Shown here piece by piece: positions 57,487 to 64,000 of a stretch of 64,000 nucleotides of DNA (the stretch's first letter is position 1; the number at the start of each line of letters is the position of its first letter). A program made the translations under genes and the position numbers. The notes beneath the pieces were generated by a model. The model saw only the letters and a list, made by a program, of their open reading frames with translations. It did no database searches and was not told where the DNA came from. The DNA comes from DATFYM01 sp035315065. Lineage in GTDB: Bacteria; Acidobacteriota; Terriglobia; UBA7540. The stretch lies in the NCBI GenBank assembly GCA_035315065.1, contig DATFYM010000203.1, forward strand, positions 1 through 64,000, given 5' to 3'.

Positions 57487-57727
57487 GCCACGCATCGTAT
57501 CCGTAAGTGTCACGGACGAGGCTATCGTCGCCCACCTCGCGGATGGTCGCGTAGTTAGTGTGCCGTTAGAGTGGTCTTGGCGCCTTTCGGATGCCACTCA
57601 CGAGCAGCGAGCGCATTGGGAAATCATCGGGGACGGCCAGGGAGTTCACTGGCCCGACATCGATGAGGACATCAGTGTGGCGGGGATGCTGCGAGGCGTA
57701 CCCGCGAAACAGCCGTCGCGGACCTAA
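57464..57727 (+). CDS. DUF2442-family protein
   Basis: An 87-residue protein: I-V-S-V-S-V-T-D-E-A-I-V-A-H-L-A-D-G-R then V-S-V-P-L-E-W-S-W-R-L and G-V-H-W-P-D-I-D-E-D-I-S. The D-G-R and W-P-x-I-D-E-D-I-S signature defines DUF2442 (NE0471-like N-terminal fold). It overlaps the DUF4160 gene and would be translated with it. Its stop overlaps the stop of the convergent SpoIIE gene. Confidence 0.88.
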   Translation: MSTATLTEPRIVSVSVTDEAIVAHLADGRVVSVPLEWSWRLSDATHEQRAHWEIIGDGQGVHWPDIDEDISVAGMLRGVPAKQPSRT

Positions 57728-59022
57728 CCCTCTCTGCATTTGGCAACAATCAGCGTGATGTCGTCGTGCTGTTCGTGAGGGCTGAAGCGCCGGACTTCAT
57801 CGACAATCGACGCCAGCAGGTCCTGCGAAGACAATCCGTCGCCTCGTTGCAGCGCTTCGATCAGCCGCTGTTCTCCGAACTGCTCCCCGGCATCATTGAA
57901 CGATTCGGTGACGCCGTCAGTGTAGAGTGCGAGGGTGTCCCCTGAATCCAACCGCCGTTCTTCCATCGAGCAGTCCCACTCTTGGAAGAGTCCCAATACG
58001 GTGCATGTGGATTCGAGCCGCTCCAGCGTGTTATCCCGCCGCAGGAGGAGCGCTGAGGGATGCCCGCAATTGGCATAGCGTAAGCGCCGCGCCTTTTCGT
58101 CGTATTCGGCAAAGACGAGGGTCGCATAGGCAGTGTTGTCCGTATTCTCGTAAAAGAGCCGGTTCACGGATTGCAGAAAGCGTTGCGGCTGGTCCAGCGC
58201 AATCGCGCATGAACTGCGCAGATTGGCCTGCAGATTGGCCATCAGAAGAGCAGCCGCCATTCCTTTCCCGGCGATATCGCCGATCACCAACCCCAGCCGA
58301 TCTCGCCCGAAATCGAGGAAATCGTAATAATCACCGCCGACCTGGCGAGCCTGGATGCAGGTCCCCGCGTAGTCGAGCGTTCGAAGGGGCGGCAGCGATT
58401 GGGGGAAGAGCCTGGCCTGCACCTGTTTTGCGATCTCCAGTTCCTGGGCGGCGCGGCGTTCGGACTCCGCCTTCTCGGCGGTCGCGCGGCGTTGCGCTTC
58501 GATTTCCCGAATCACAGCATCGAAGCTGGCCAGCCCGAACGAGTTTCCGTCGACGTCCTTGAAGCGGGTGAACGCCGCGCCCCAAACCGGCTTGGGCTCC
58601 CCTGAAGGCATCGACGTCGCCGACGGCGTTGCCAGCTCATACTCGACGCGCCTCAGGCGCGGCGTGTTACTGAAGAGGACCCCGCGCTTACGCCATTCAT
58701 GAAACTTGGCGACGATATCGTCGGTGATAAAAGTCAATTGCGTAGGTCGGCCGATGAGCTTGTACTGTTGCGACTCGCGCTTGGGCGCCACCAGGCTCAA
58801 GATCGCGGTGCCGTCCGGAGGAGCCACGGCCACCCAGCGTTCACCGGACCCTAGGCGGACATCGGCGACCAGGGTGAATCCAAGTTGGTCCACGTAGAAT
58901 CGCAGGCTTCGATCCTGATCGCGAACGAAGACGGAGATGGACTGAATACGGAGGTAGGGATCTTGTCGACCCGTAGGAGGCTCGGCTTGGTCCGTCCAAT
59001 CCCTCGAGAAAGTGCTACCCAT
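57724..59022 (-). CDS. Fusion of a VOC (glyoxalase-like) domain and a SpoIIE/PP2C phosphatase
   Basis: A 432-residue protein from the ATG at 59022 (another ATG at 59031). Residues ~25-165 form a VOC domain (I-S-V-F-V-R-D-Q-D-R-S-L-R-F-Y, ending F-K-D-V-D-G-N-S-F-G-L). A coiled-coil linker (~165-205) joins it to a SpoIIE-type PP2C phosphatase: V-G-G-D-Y-Y-D-F, G-D-I-A-G-K-G-M-A-A-A, N-C-G-H-P, Y-T-D-G-V-T-E and the final Q-H-D-D-I-T. Such phosphatases usually act on anti-sigma antagonists (RsbU-like); the VOC domain could be the sensor. A TATAAT on the minus strand (59035-59030) ends 7 bases before the ATG, so the mRNA may be leaderless, although no minus-35 is seen. Confidence 0.88.
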   Translation of the reverse strand: MGSTFSRDWTDQAEPPTGRQDPYLRIQSISVFVRDQDRSLRFYVDQLGFTLVADVRLGSGERWVAVAPPDGTAILSLVAPKRESQQYKLIGRPTQLTFITDDIVAKFHEWRKRGVLFSNTPRLRRVEYELATPSATSMPSGEPKPVWGAAFTRFKDVDGNSFGLASFDAVIREIEAQRRATAEKAESERRAAQELEIAKQVQARLFPQSLPPLRTLDYAGTCIQARQVGGDYYDFLDFGRDRLGLVIGDIAGKGMAAALLMANLQANLRSSCAIALDQPQRFLQSVNRLFYENTDNTAYATLVFAEYDEKARRLRYANCGHPSALLLRRDNTLERLESTCTVLGLFQEWDCSMEERRLDSGDTLALYTDGVTESFNDAGEQFGEQRLIEALQRGDGLSSQDLLASIVDEVRRFSPHEQHDDITLIVAKCREG

Positions 59023-59039
59023 GGCCGTCATTATAGCGA

Positions 59040-59225
59040 AGAATTGACGATTGCCGATCACAAGACAACAAGACAATCCACAGATTTCGCAGATTACACA
59101 GATTACACAGATAAAGCGTAAGAGCAGCAGAATTCGCTTGCCGTCTTATCGTGAATCTGTGAAATCTGCGCAGTCTGTGGATTCATTTCTTCTCTTCCAA
59201 TCGGCAATCGTCAATCGTCAATTCC
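59040..59225. repeat. Composite spacer: 'GACGATTGCCGATC' outer, 'CACAGATTACACAG' inner arms
   Basis: Outer arms: AATTGACGATTGCCGAT at 59042 and CAATCGGCAATCGTCAATCG near 59198-59217. Inner arms: CCACAGATTTCGCAGATTAC (59079 on) and TGAATCTGTGAAATCTGCGC (about 59151) with GTGGATTC. Tandem CCCTTTACCCTTTA words follow to 59260. Confidence 0.88.
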
Positions 59226-59360
59226 CCACCCTTTACCCTTTACCCTTTATCCTTTAACCTTCCTTGACTTGCCGCCGTTTGAAAACCATACTGATACGGA
59301 AGCGGAGGTTTTTCCGCTTCCGACTTCCAACTGTCGACTGTCAACTGTAGACTTTTTTCC

Positions 59361-61412
59361 ATGGCCGTCGCCAATGCAAACCGCGCGCTGCTGACCGACC
59401 TTTACGAGCTAACGATGGCGGCGGCGTATTTCGAACACAACATCCAGTGCCGCGCCACGTTCGAGCTGTTTGTCCGCAACACGCCGCCTGAGCGCAGCTA
59501 CCTGGTGGCGGCCGGGCTCGATTCCGTCCTCGGCTATCTCGAGAACCTGCGCTTCAACGAAGAGGATGTTCGTTTCCTGAGCGAGCACCCCGCGTTTCGC
59601 ACGGTTTCGCGCGCGTTCTTCGACTATCTCCAGACCTTCCGTTTCACGGGCGACGTACGCGCCATCCCCGAAGGCACGCTGGTGTTTGGCAATGAGCCGC
59701 TGGCACAGGTGACGGCCCCCGTGCTGGAGGCGCAGATCGTCGAGACCTATCTTCTCTCTGCTATCAACTTCGAGACTTTGGTGGCTTCCAAGGCAGCTCG
59801 CGTCGTGACGGCGGCGTGCGGGCGCCCGGTGTGGGAATTCGGGACGCGGCGCGCCCAGGGTCCGCAGGCAGGGGTGAGGGCGGCGCGCGCGGCGTACGTG
59901 GGCGGCTGTGCCGGCACCTCTAACGTGCTGGCCGGCTACCTCTACGGCGTACCGCTGGCCGGTACGGCAGCGCACTCCTGGACGCAGATCTTTCCCACCG
60001 AGCGCGAGTCTTTCGAAGCGCTGGTGGATACTTTCCCGGACTCGGCGATCCTGCTGATCGATACCTACGACACGCTGGAGGGCGCACGGACCGCCGCCAC
60101 GCTGGGCCGCAAGATCAAGGGCGTGCGGCTGGATAGCGGCGATGTGCTGGAGAAGAGCCGGCAGGTTCGCGAGATCCTCGATGCGCACGGCCTCCGCGAC
60201 ACGCTAATCTTTGCCAGTGGTGACCTCAACGAATTCAAGATCGACGAGCTTGTCCGCCAGGGCGCCTGCGTGGACGCCTTCGGCGTGGGAACCGACCTTG
60301 CCACCTCGCGCGACGTGCCGGCTCTGGGCGTAATTTACAAGCTCGTGGAAGCCGAGTGCGGCGACGGCATCGAACCGAAGACCAAGTTCAGCGAACACAA
60401 AGCGTACTGGCCGGGGCGCAAGCAGGTGTTTCGTTTTTCCCGGCCGGAGCCGTCGGGCGACCGCGCGCCGATGTTCCATCATGACGTCATCGCCTCCGCC
60501 GGCGAAGATCATCCCGAGGCGGAACCGCTGCTCGAACTGGTGATGCGCGGCGGGCGGCGCATCGATCGGCAGCCGCGCATCGACGAAATGAGGGCTCGTA
60601 CCCTGGCCGGCCTCGATCGCCTCCCGGCGCGCTACCAGTCGCTGATCGGCGGCGAACGTTATCCGGTCGCTATCAGCGCCCGGCTGGAACGCTTGCTGGA
60701 AGATGTGCGTAAGCGATACCTGACCTCGGAAGCGGCCAGAGCCGGACGCGTTCCCGCGGATGCCGGCATGTCGGAGACCCTCGTGTTCCTCGACGTGGAT
60801 ACGCAGGTGGACTTTATGCTCCCCATCGGCGCGCTTTACGTCCCCGGCGCTGAGACCATCGTCCCCAACCTCAAGCGGCTGATGACCTATGCCCGCGAGA
60901 ACCATATTCCGGTGCTTTCGAGCGCCGACGCGCACCCGGGCGACGATCCCAGTTTTGCGCAGTGGCCGCCGCACTGCGTGGTGGGCACGCCGGGGCAGGA
61001 ACGCATCCCCGAGACTTGGTTCCCCGGTGAGATGGTGGTCCGCAACCAACCGGGCGATTTCAAGCCACCCGCCGATTGGCCTGACTCCTTGGCGATCGAG
61101 ATTGAGAAGACGGCGTACTCGGTGGCCGACAACCCCAACTTCGAGGCCCTGTTGGCGGCATTGACGGCGGCGCTGGGCCCGATCCATTTTGTGGTCTTCG
61201 GCGTGGCCACTGAGTTCTGCGTGCAGGCCTCCGTCATGTCCTTACGCCGGCTTGCCGTGCCGGTGGCTCTGGTGAAGGACGCCATCCGTGGTATTACCGC
61301 CGACGGTGAACATAAGGCCATCGACGAGATGGTCGCCGCCGGCGTGCGCCTGGTGACGACCGACGAGGTGCTCTCCGGCGCCCTTCGGCCGAAGGTCGCG
61401 GTCCGAGGCTAG
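59361..61412 (+). CDS. pncB: Nicotinate phosphoribosyltransferase-nicotinamidase fusion
   Basis: A 683-residue bifunctional protein for NAD salvage. Residues 1 to ~450 are nicotinate phosphoribosyltransferase (A-L-L-T-D-L-Y-E-L-T-M, then E-F-G-T-R-R-A-Q-G-P and G-V-R-L-D-S-G-D, with V-D-A-F-G-V-G-T for the phosphoribosyl site), making NaMN from nicotinate. From about 470 a cysteine hydrolase (isochorismatase/nicotinamidase) domain follows: Asp in V-F-L-D-V-D-T-Q-V-D-F, metal-site D-A-H-P-G-D-D, Lys in I-E-K-T-A-Y-S, and Cys in T-E-F-C-V-Q-A-S. It would convert nicotinamide to nicotinate and pass it on. Both halves keep their catalytic residues. Confidence 0.92.
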   Translation: MAVANANRALLTDLYELTMAAAYFEHNIQCRATFELFVRNTPPERSYLVAAGLDSVLGYLENLRFNEEDVRFLSEHPAFRTVSRAFFDYLQTFRFTGDVRAIPEGTLVFGNEPLAQVTAPVLEAQIVETYLLSAINFETLVASKAARVVTAACGRPVWEFGTRRAQGPQAGVRAARAAYVGGCAGTSNVLAGYLYGVPLAGTAAHSWTQIFPTERESFEALVDTFPDSAILLIDTYDTLEGARTAATLGRKIKGVRLDSGDVLEKSRQVREILDAHGLRDTLIFASGDLNEFKIDELVRQGACVDAFGVGTDLATSRDVPALGVIYKLVEAECGDGIEPKTKFSEHKAYWPGRKQVFRFSRPEPSGDRAPMFHHDVIASAGEDHPEAEPLLELVMRGGRRIDRQPRIDEMRARTLAGLDRLPARYQSLIGGERYPVAISARLERLLEDVRKRYLTSEAARAGRVPADAGMSETLVFLDVDTQVDFMLPIGALYVPGAETIVPNLKRLMTYARENHIPVLSSADAHPGDDPSFAQWPPHCVVGTPGQERIPETWFPGEMVVRNQPGDFKPPADWPDSLAIEIEKTAYSVADNPNFEALLAALTAALGPIHFVVFGVATEFCVQASVMSLRRLAVPVALVKDAIRGITADGEHKAIDEMVAAGVRLVTTDEVLSGALRPKVAVRG

Positions 61413-61479
61413 CGAAGCCAGAAGTCAGTCGGCAGAAGGCAGAAAGCAGAAGGCAGAAGGCGGAAGAGAGTCGGTCTTC

Positions 61480-61852
61480 GGGCAGCCGCGTAGCGGCGAA
61501 AGAATTTAGCCCAGGGCGCGAGCCCTGGGGGGAGGTGGCTCCCTCTTTTCCTTCTTTTTTCGTGGGTCGGCAGACGGCGCAAGGCAGAAGGCAGAAGACG
61601 GCCAGCCACCTAGCGGCGAAATAATCTAGCCCAGGGCGCAAGAAGCTGTGAAAGAGCTAAACACAGAGGCGCAGAGACACAGAGAAGGAGTGAGAAGATT
61701 ACATGAGATGTCATTTATTTCCAGACGTTTGTCATTTTTCTCTGTGCCTCTGTGTCTCTGTGTTGGAAGCTCCTTCGCAAATATTTCACACCTTCCAAGC
61801 CCTGGGGGAGGTCGGCCCCCCTTTTCCTTCTTTTTTCATGGGTAGGCAAAAG
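61480..61852. repeat. Spacer with 'AGCCCAGGGCGCGAGCCCTGGG' units and 'CACAGAGGC' arms
   Basis: CGTAGCGGCGAAAGAATTTAG with a GCCCAGGGC-GCGA-GCCCTGGG dyad starts near 61490 and is followed by a CTCCCTCTTTTCCTTCTTTTTT tract; partial copies stand at about 61607-61645 and 61795-61852. Between them ACACAGAGGCGCAGAGACAC (61660 on) and TCTGTGCCTCTGTGTCTCTG (61740 on) are inverted arms of the family also at 7311-7416. No gene in 61413-62105. Confidence 0.85.
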
Positions 61853-61904
61853 GCAAAAGGCAGAGGGACATCGTCGATTCTTGCGGGACCGAAGCCGAAT
61901 CTGT

Positions 61905-62095
61905 ATTGATTCTAATGGACATCTTGGGTTGGGTTTTCGACACAAACTTAATTTCAAAGGGACTTGCCGGATTCTTAGTTGTTGTTAGGTTCCACCCGGA
62001 ACCGATTACGGGAGAGAGGTGATCGGCGCGGCCGGAAGACTGAAAACTGATGACTGACAACTGAAGGCTGATCGGCTAACGACTGAGAACTGCTA
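61905..62095. repeat. Spacer: G/T-rich unit and 'AACTGA' stutter before the S53 gene
   Basis: GATTCTAATGGACATCTTGG with TTTCAAAGGGACTTGCCGGA resembles the units at 27403-27530 and 32090-32270. It is followed by GACTGAAAACTGATGACTGA stutters. AAGGAGG ending at about 62101 is the Shine-Dalgarno sequence of the protease. Confidence 0.65.
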
Positions 62096-62105
62096 AGGAG
62101 GACAC

Positions 62106-63773
62106 ATGGCATCGAATCGGTATGTAGCAATACCCGGCAGTGAGCGCGCGCCGCTGCCTGGTGCGACCAAGTCACGTCCAAGCGATCCCAAAGAACCCGT
62201 GCAAGTGACCGCGGTGTTGCGCCCGCGGCGGGCAGGCAAAAAGGTGAAACCCCTGGAAAAGTTGGTTGCCAGCGGGGAGCGCCTGACTCGAAGCCAGTAC
62301 GAGGCGCTCTACGGAGCCGACCCTAAGGACGTGAAGCAAGTTCAGGCGTTTGCGCGCGCCAATGGCCTCAAGGTCTCCGAAGTGAACCGGGGCGCACGTA
62401 CTGTTGTGCTCTCGGGGAACGCCGCCGCGTTTAACAAGGCTTTTCAGGTTGACTTGGCGCACTATGAGAGTCCTCAAGGGGCGTACCGAGGTCGCACCGG
62501 GTCTATATACCTTCCGGCCAAGATGAAAGGCGTGATCCTTTCCGTCCACGGCCTCGACAACCGGCCGCACGTGCGACCGCACTTTCGCCTTGCATCCGAC
62601 GTTCTGGATGGGGCTGCTAAGCCGCAGGCCGACGCGTCCGCCTCGGTCTCGTACACCCCCGTCCAGGTAGCGCAGCTCTATGACTTCCCGGCCGGCGTCA
62701 ATGGCCAGGGCCAGACCATCGGCATCATCGAGCTGGGCGGCGGTTACAAGGCGGCCAACTTGAGTTCATACTTCAAGGCTCTCGGGATTTCCCCGGTCCC
62801 CAAGGTCTCGGCGGTGTCGGTCGACGGCGCCAAGAATAAACCCACCGGTAGCACCAGCGGTCCCGACGCCGAAGTGATGCTGGATATCGAAGTGGCCGGA
62901 TCGGTGGCCCCGGGAGCCAAGTTGGTGGTCTATTTCGCGCCCAACACCGACTCGGGCTTTCTGGACGCCATCAATCAGGCGGTGGGGGACAAGCAGAACA
63001 AGCCTTCGGTGATCTCGATCAGTTGGGGCGGGCCGGAATCCACCTGGACGGCACAGTCCTTGCGGTCCTATAACAGCGCCCTCCAGGCGGCGTCGGCCGT
63101 CGGCGTTACGGTTTGCGTCGCGGCCGGCGACGATGGTTCCACCGACGGCGTCACCGACGGTCTTCAGCACGTCGACTTCCCCGCCTCCAGCCCCTATGCG
63201 CTGGCCTGTGGCGGGACGCACCTGGTCGGCAGTGGCAGCGCCATAACCGCCGAGACCGTGTGGAACGATCTTCCCAGCAACGGGGCCACAGGAGGCGGCG
63301 TCAGCGCCACCTTCCCGCTTCCTACCTGGCAGGCAGGCGCCCACGTGCCGCCCTCGGTCAATTCGGGTCACTTCGTGGGCCGCGGGCTGCCCGACGTAGC
63401 CGGCGACGCCGATCCCGGTACCGGTTATCAAGTGGAAGTGGACGGCAGCCAAATTGTGGTGGGAGGAACCAGCGCCGTCGCCCCGCTGTGGGCGGGTTTG
63501 ATCGCCCGCTTCAACTCCCAATCAAAGACATCAATAGGCTACTTAAATCCCACCCTTTACCAGCAAGTCGCGGCCGAGGCGGGGACGTTCCACGACATCA
63601 CCTCCGGCAATAACGGCGCCTACCAGGCAGGGCCGGGATGGGATGCATGCACCGGCTGGGGCACTCCCAACGGGGCGGCGATTTTGCAGTCGTTGGCGGG
63701 CGCGTCGCCGGGTCCCACTCCGACGCCGCCTCCGGCTCCGCCGCCGAAGAAGCACAAGGGCAAGAAGCGTTAG
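62106..63773 (+). CDS. Sedolisin/pro-kumamolisin (S53) serine-carboxyl protease
   Basis: A 555-residue acid protease. The activation domain (residues ~30-165, ending near V-L-S-V-H-G-L-D-N-R) is followed by the catalytic core: Glu256 and Asp260 in D-A-E-V-M-L-D-I-E-V, the oxyanion-site Asp in A-A-G-D-D-G-S, and nucleophile Ser456 in G-G-T-S-A-V-A-P. A calcium site is expected in W-D-A-C-T-G-W-G-T-P. The tail is Pro-rich then basic (P-P-P-K-K-H-K-G-K-K-R). No classical signal peptide is visible, which is common for sedolisins. AGGAGG precedes the ATG. It likely degrades protein at low pH outside the cell. Confidence 0.93.
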   Translation: MASNRYVAIPGSERAPLPGATKSRPSDPKEPVQVTAVLRPRRAGKKVKPLEKLVASGERLTRSQYEALYGADPKDVKQVQAFARANGLKVSEVNRGARTVVLSGNAAAFNKAFQVDLAHYESPQGAYRGRTGSIYLPAKMKGVILSVHGLDNRPHVRPHFRLASDVLDGAAKPQADASASVSYTPVQVAQLYDFPAGVNGQGQTIGIIELGGGYKAANLSSYFKALGISPVPKVSAVSVDGAKNKPTGSTSGPDAEVMLDIEVAGSVAPGAKLVVYFAPNTDSGFLDAINQAVGDKQNKPSVISISWGGPESTWTAQSLRSYNSALQAASAVGVTVCVAAGDDGSTDGVTDGLQHVDFPASSPYALACGGTHLVGSGSAITAETVWNDLPSNGATGGGVSATFPLPTWQAGAHVPPSVNSGHFVGRGLPDVAGDADPGTGYQVEVDGSQIVVGGTSAVAPLWAGLIARFNSQSKTSIGYLNPTLYQQVAAEAGTFHDITSGNNGAYQAGPGWDACTGWGTPNGAAILQSLAGASPGPTPTPPPAPPPKKHKGKKR

Positions 63774-63776
63774 AGA

Positions 63777-63870
63777 ATCCTGGGAGCGCGGGCGTTTCGC
63801 CCGCTCTTGATCTTGAAGCTCTGTCACACAGGAGAGAGAAGAGCGGGCGAGACGCCCGCGCTCCCAGGAT
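63777..63870. repeat. Long inverted repeat (REP-like), 32-bp arms
   Basis: The arms at 63777-63808 and 63839-63870 are complementary with one mismatch. Each arm itself has a GCGGGCG-TTT-CGCCCGC (or TCT) dyad, so the RNA can fold as one long hairpin or two small ones. It sits 4 bases after the S53 stop and could serve as terminator or 3' stabiliser. It resembles paired palindromes dispersed in acidobacterial genomes. Confidence 0.92.
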
Positions 63871-64000
63871 TTGTTCATAGCTTCTGACGAGTGGCAACTT
63901 TCGAGAACGGTGAGCGCCGGGCCGGAGCAAGCGTTTTCTGGCCACTCGTCACTGGCCACTGGGACGATGGGGACGGAGGGAAGAAGGTCGTCTCTTCAAA
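63871..64000. other. Window end, no gene called
   Basis: About 130 bases with CGAGTGGCAACTTT and CACTCGTCACTGGCCACTGG stutters. No coding frame that I can support starts here before the window ends. Confidence 0.5.

Noticed and set aside
59030..59058. Complete sigma-70 promoter for the VOC-SpoIIE gene
   Set aside because: The TATAAT box is perfect, but no acceptable minus-35 lies 16-18 bases upstream, so only the minus-10 is noted.

Overview
The window looks like a chromosomal segment of a high-GC acidobacterium (Acidobacteriota, probably class Terriglobia or a relative). The lineage is an inference from gene content: an 869-codon MacB/FtsX-type orphan permease of the acidobacterial duplicated (ADOP) type, a sedolisin (S53) protease, an atypical subtilase with choice-of-anchor repeats, an acidobacterial conserved exported protein at 42919-43746, LpxD (so an LPS-bearing Gram-negative envelope), and intergenic spacers packed with short-unit stutter repeats. 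I found no rRNA, no tRNA and no CRISPR array.

Layout. 0-2.1 kb is accessory: hicBA, a second toxin-antitoxin pair damaged by what looks like one missing base, and an AT-rich stretch with three 30-bp repeats. 2.2-24.9 kb is mostly housekeeping: acyl-CoA dehydrogenase, MeaB and methylmalonyl-CoA epimerase (propionate/branched-chain degradation), an MBL hydrolase, MTA phosphorylase with a PfkB kinase, a GT-C-like membrane protein, a variant DapF, an M61 peptidase, PlsC, a GH51-type glycosidase, LpxD, PilZ and a degenerate LuxR-type response regulator, XerD, a CCA-adding-type nucleotidyltransferase, a tiny zinc-ribbon protein and an exported methyltransferase. 25-32 kb has a GH3 beta-glucosidase, an uncharacterised charged protein and the ADOP permease. 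32.7-39.5 kb is a defence/accessory island: a one-protein type IIG-like restriction-modification enzyme, higBA, and vapBC lying between two 145-bp direct repeats that carry a promoter. 39.5-52.8 kb mixes exported proteins (subtilase-like protease, M16 peptidase, Tat-type mannonate dehydratase-like protein, TPR protein) with small modules (AbrB-PIN, a three-gene PIN cassette, DinB). 52.9-64 kb has a 347-bp MITE-like element, GlgB, a TPR protein, a DUF4160-DUF2442 pair, a VOC-SpoIIE phosphatase fusion, a PncB-PncA fusion and the S53 protease.

The strongest candidates for something under-described are: the overlapping three-gene PIN cassette at 48580-50077; the self-complementary spacer repeats that occur in many different word families and run into coding sequence; leaderless toxin-antitoxin promoters with ATG exactly at the predicted +1; the promoter-bearing direct repeats that flank vapBC; and three protein oddities (DapF with serines at both catalytic cysteine positions, a receiver domain without its phospho-acceptor Asp, and the single-chain nicotinate phosphoribosyltransferase-nicotinamidase).
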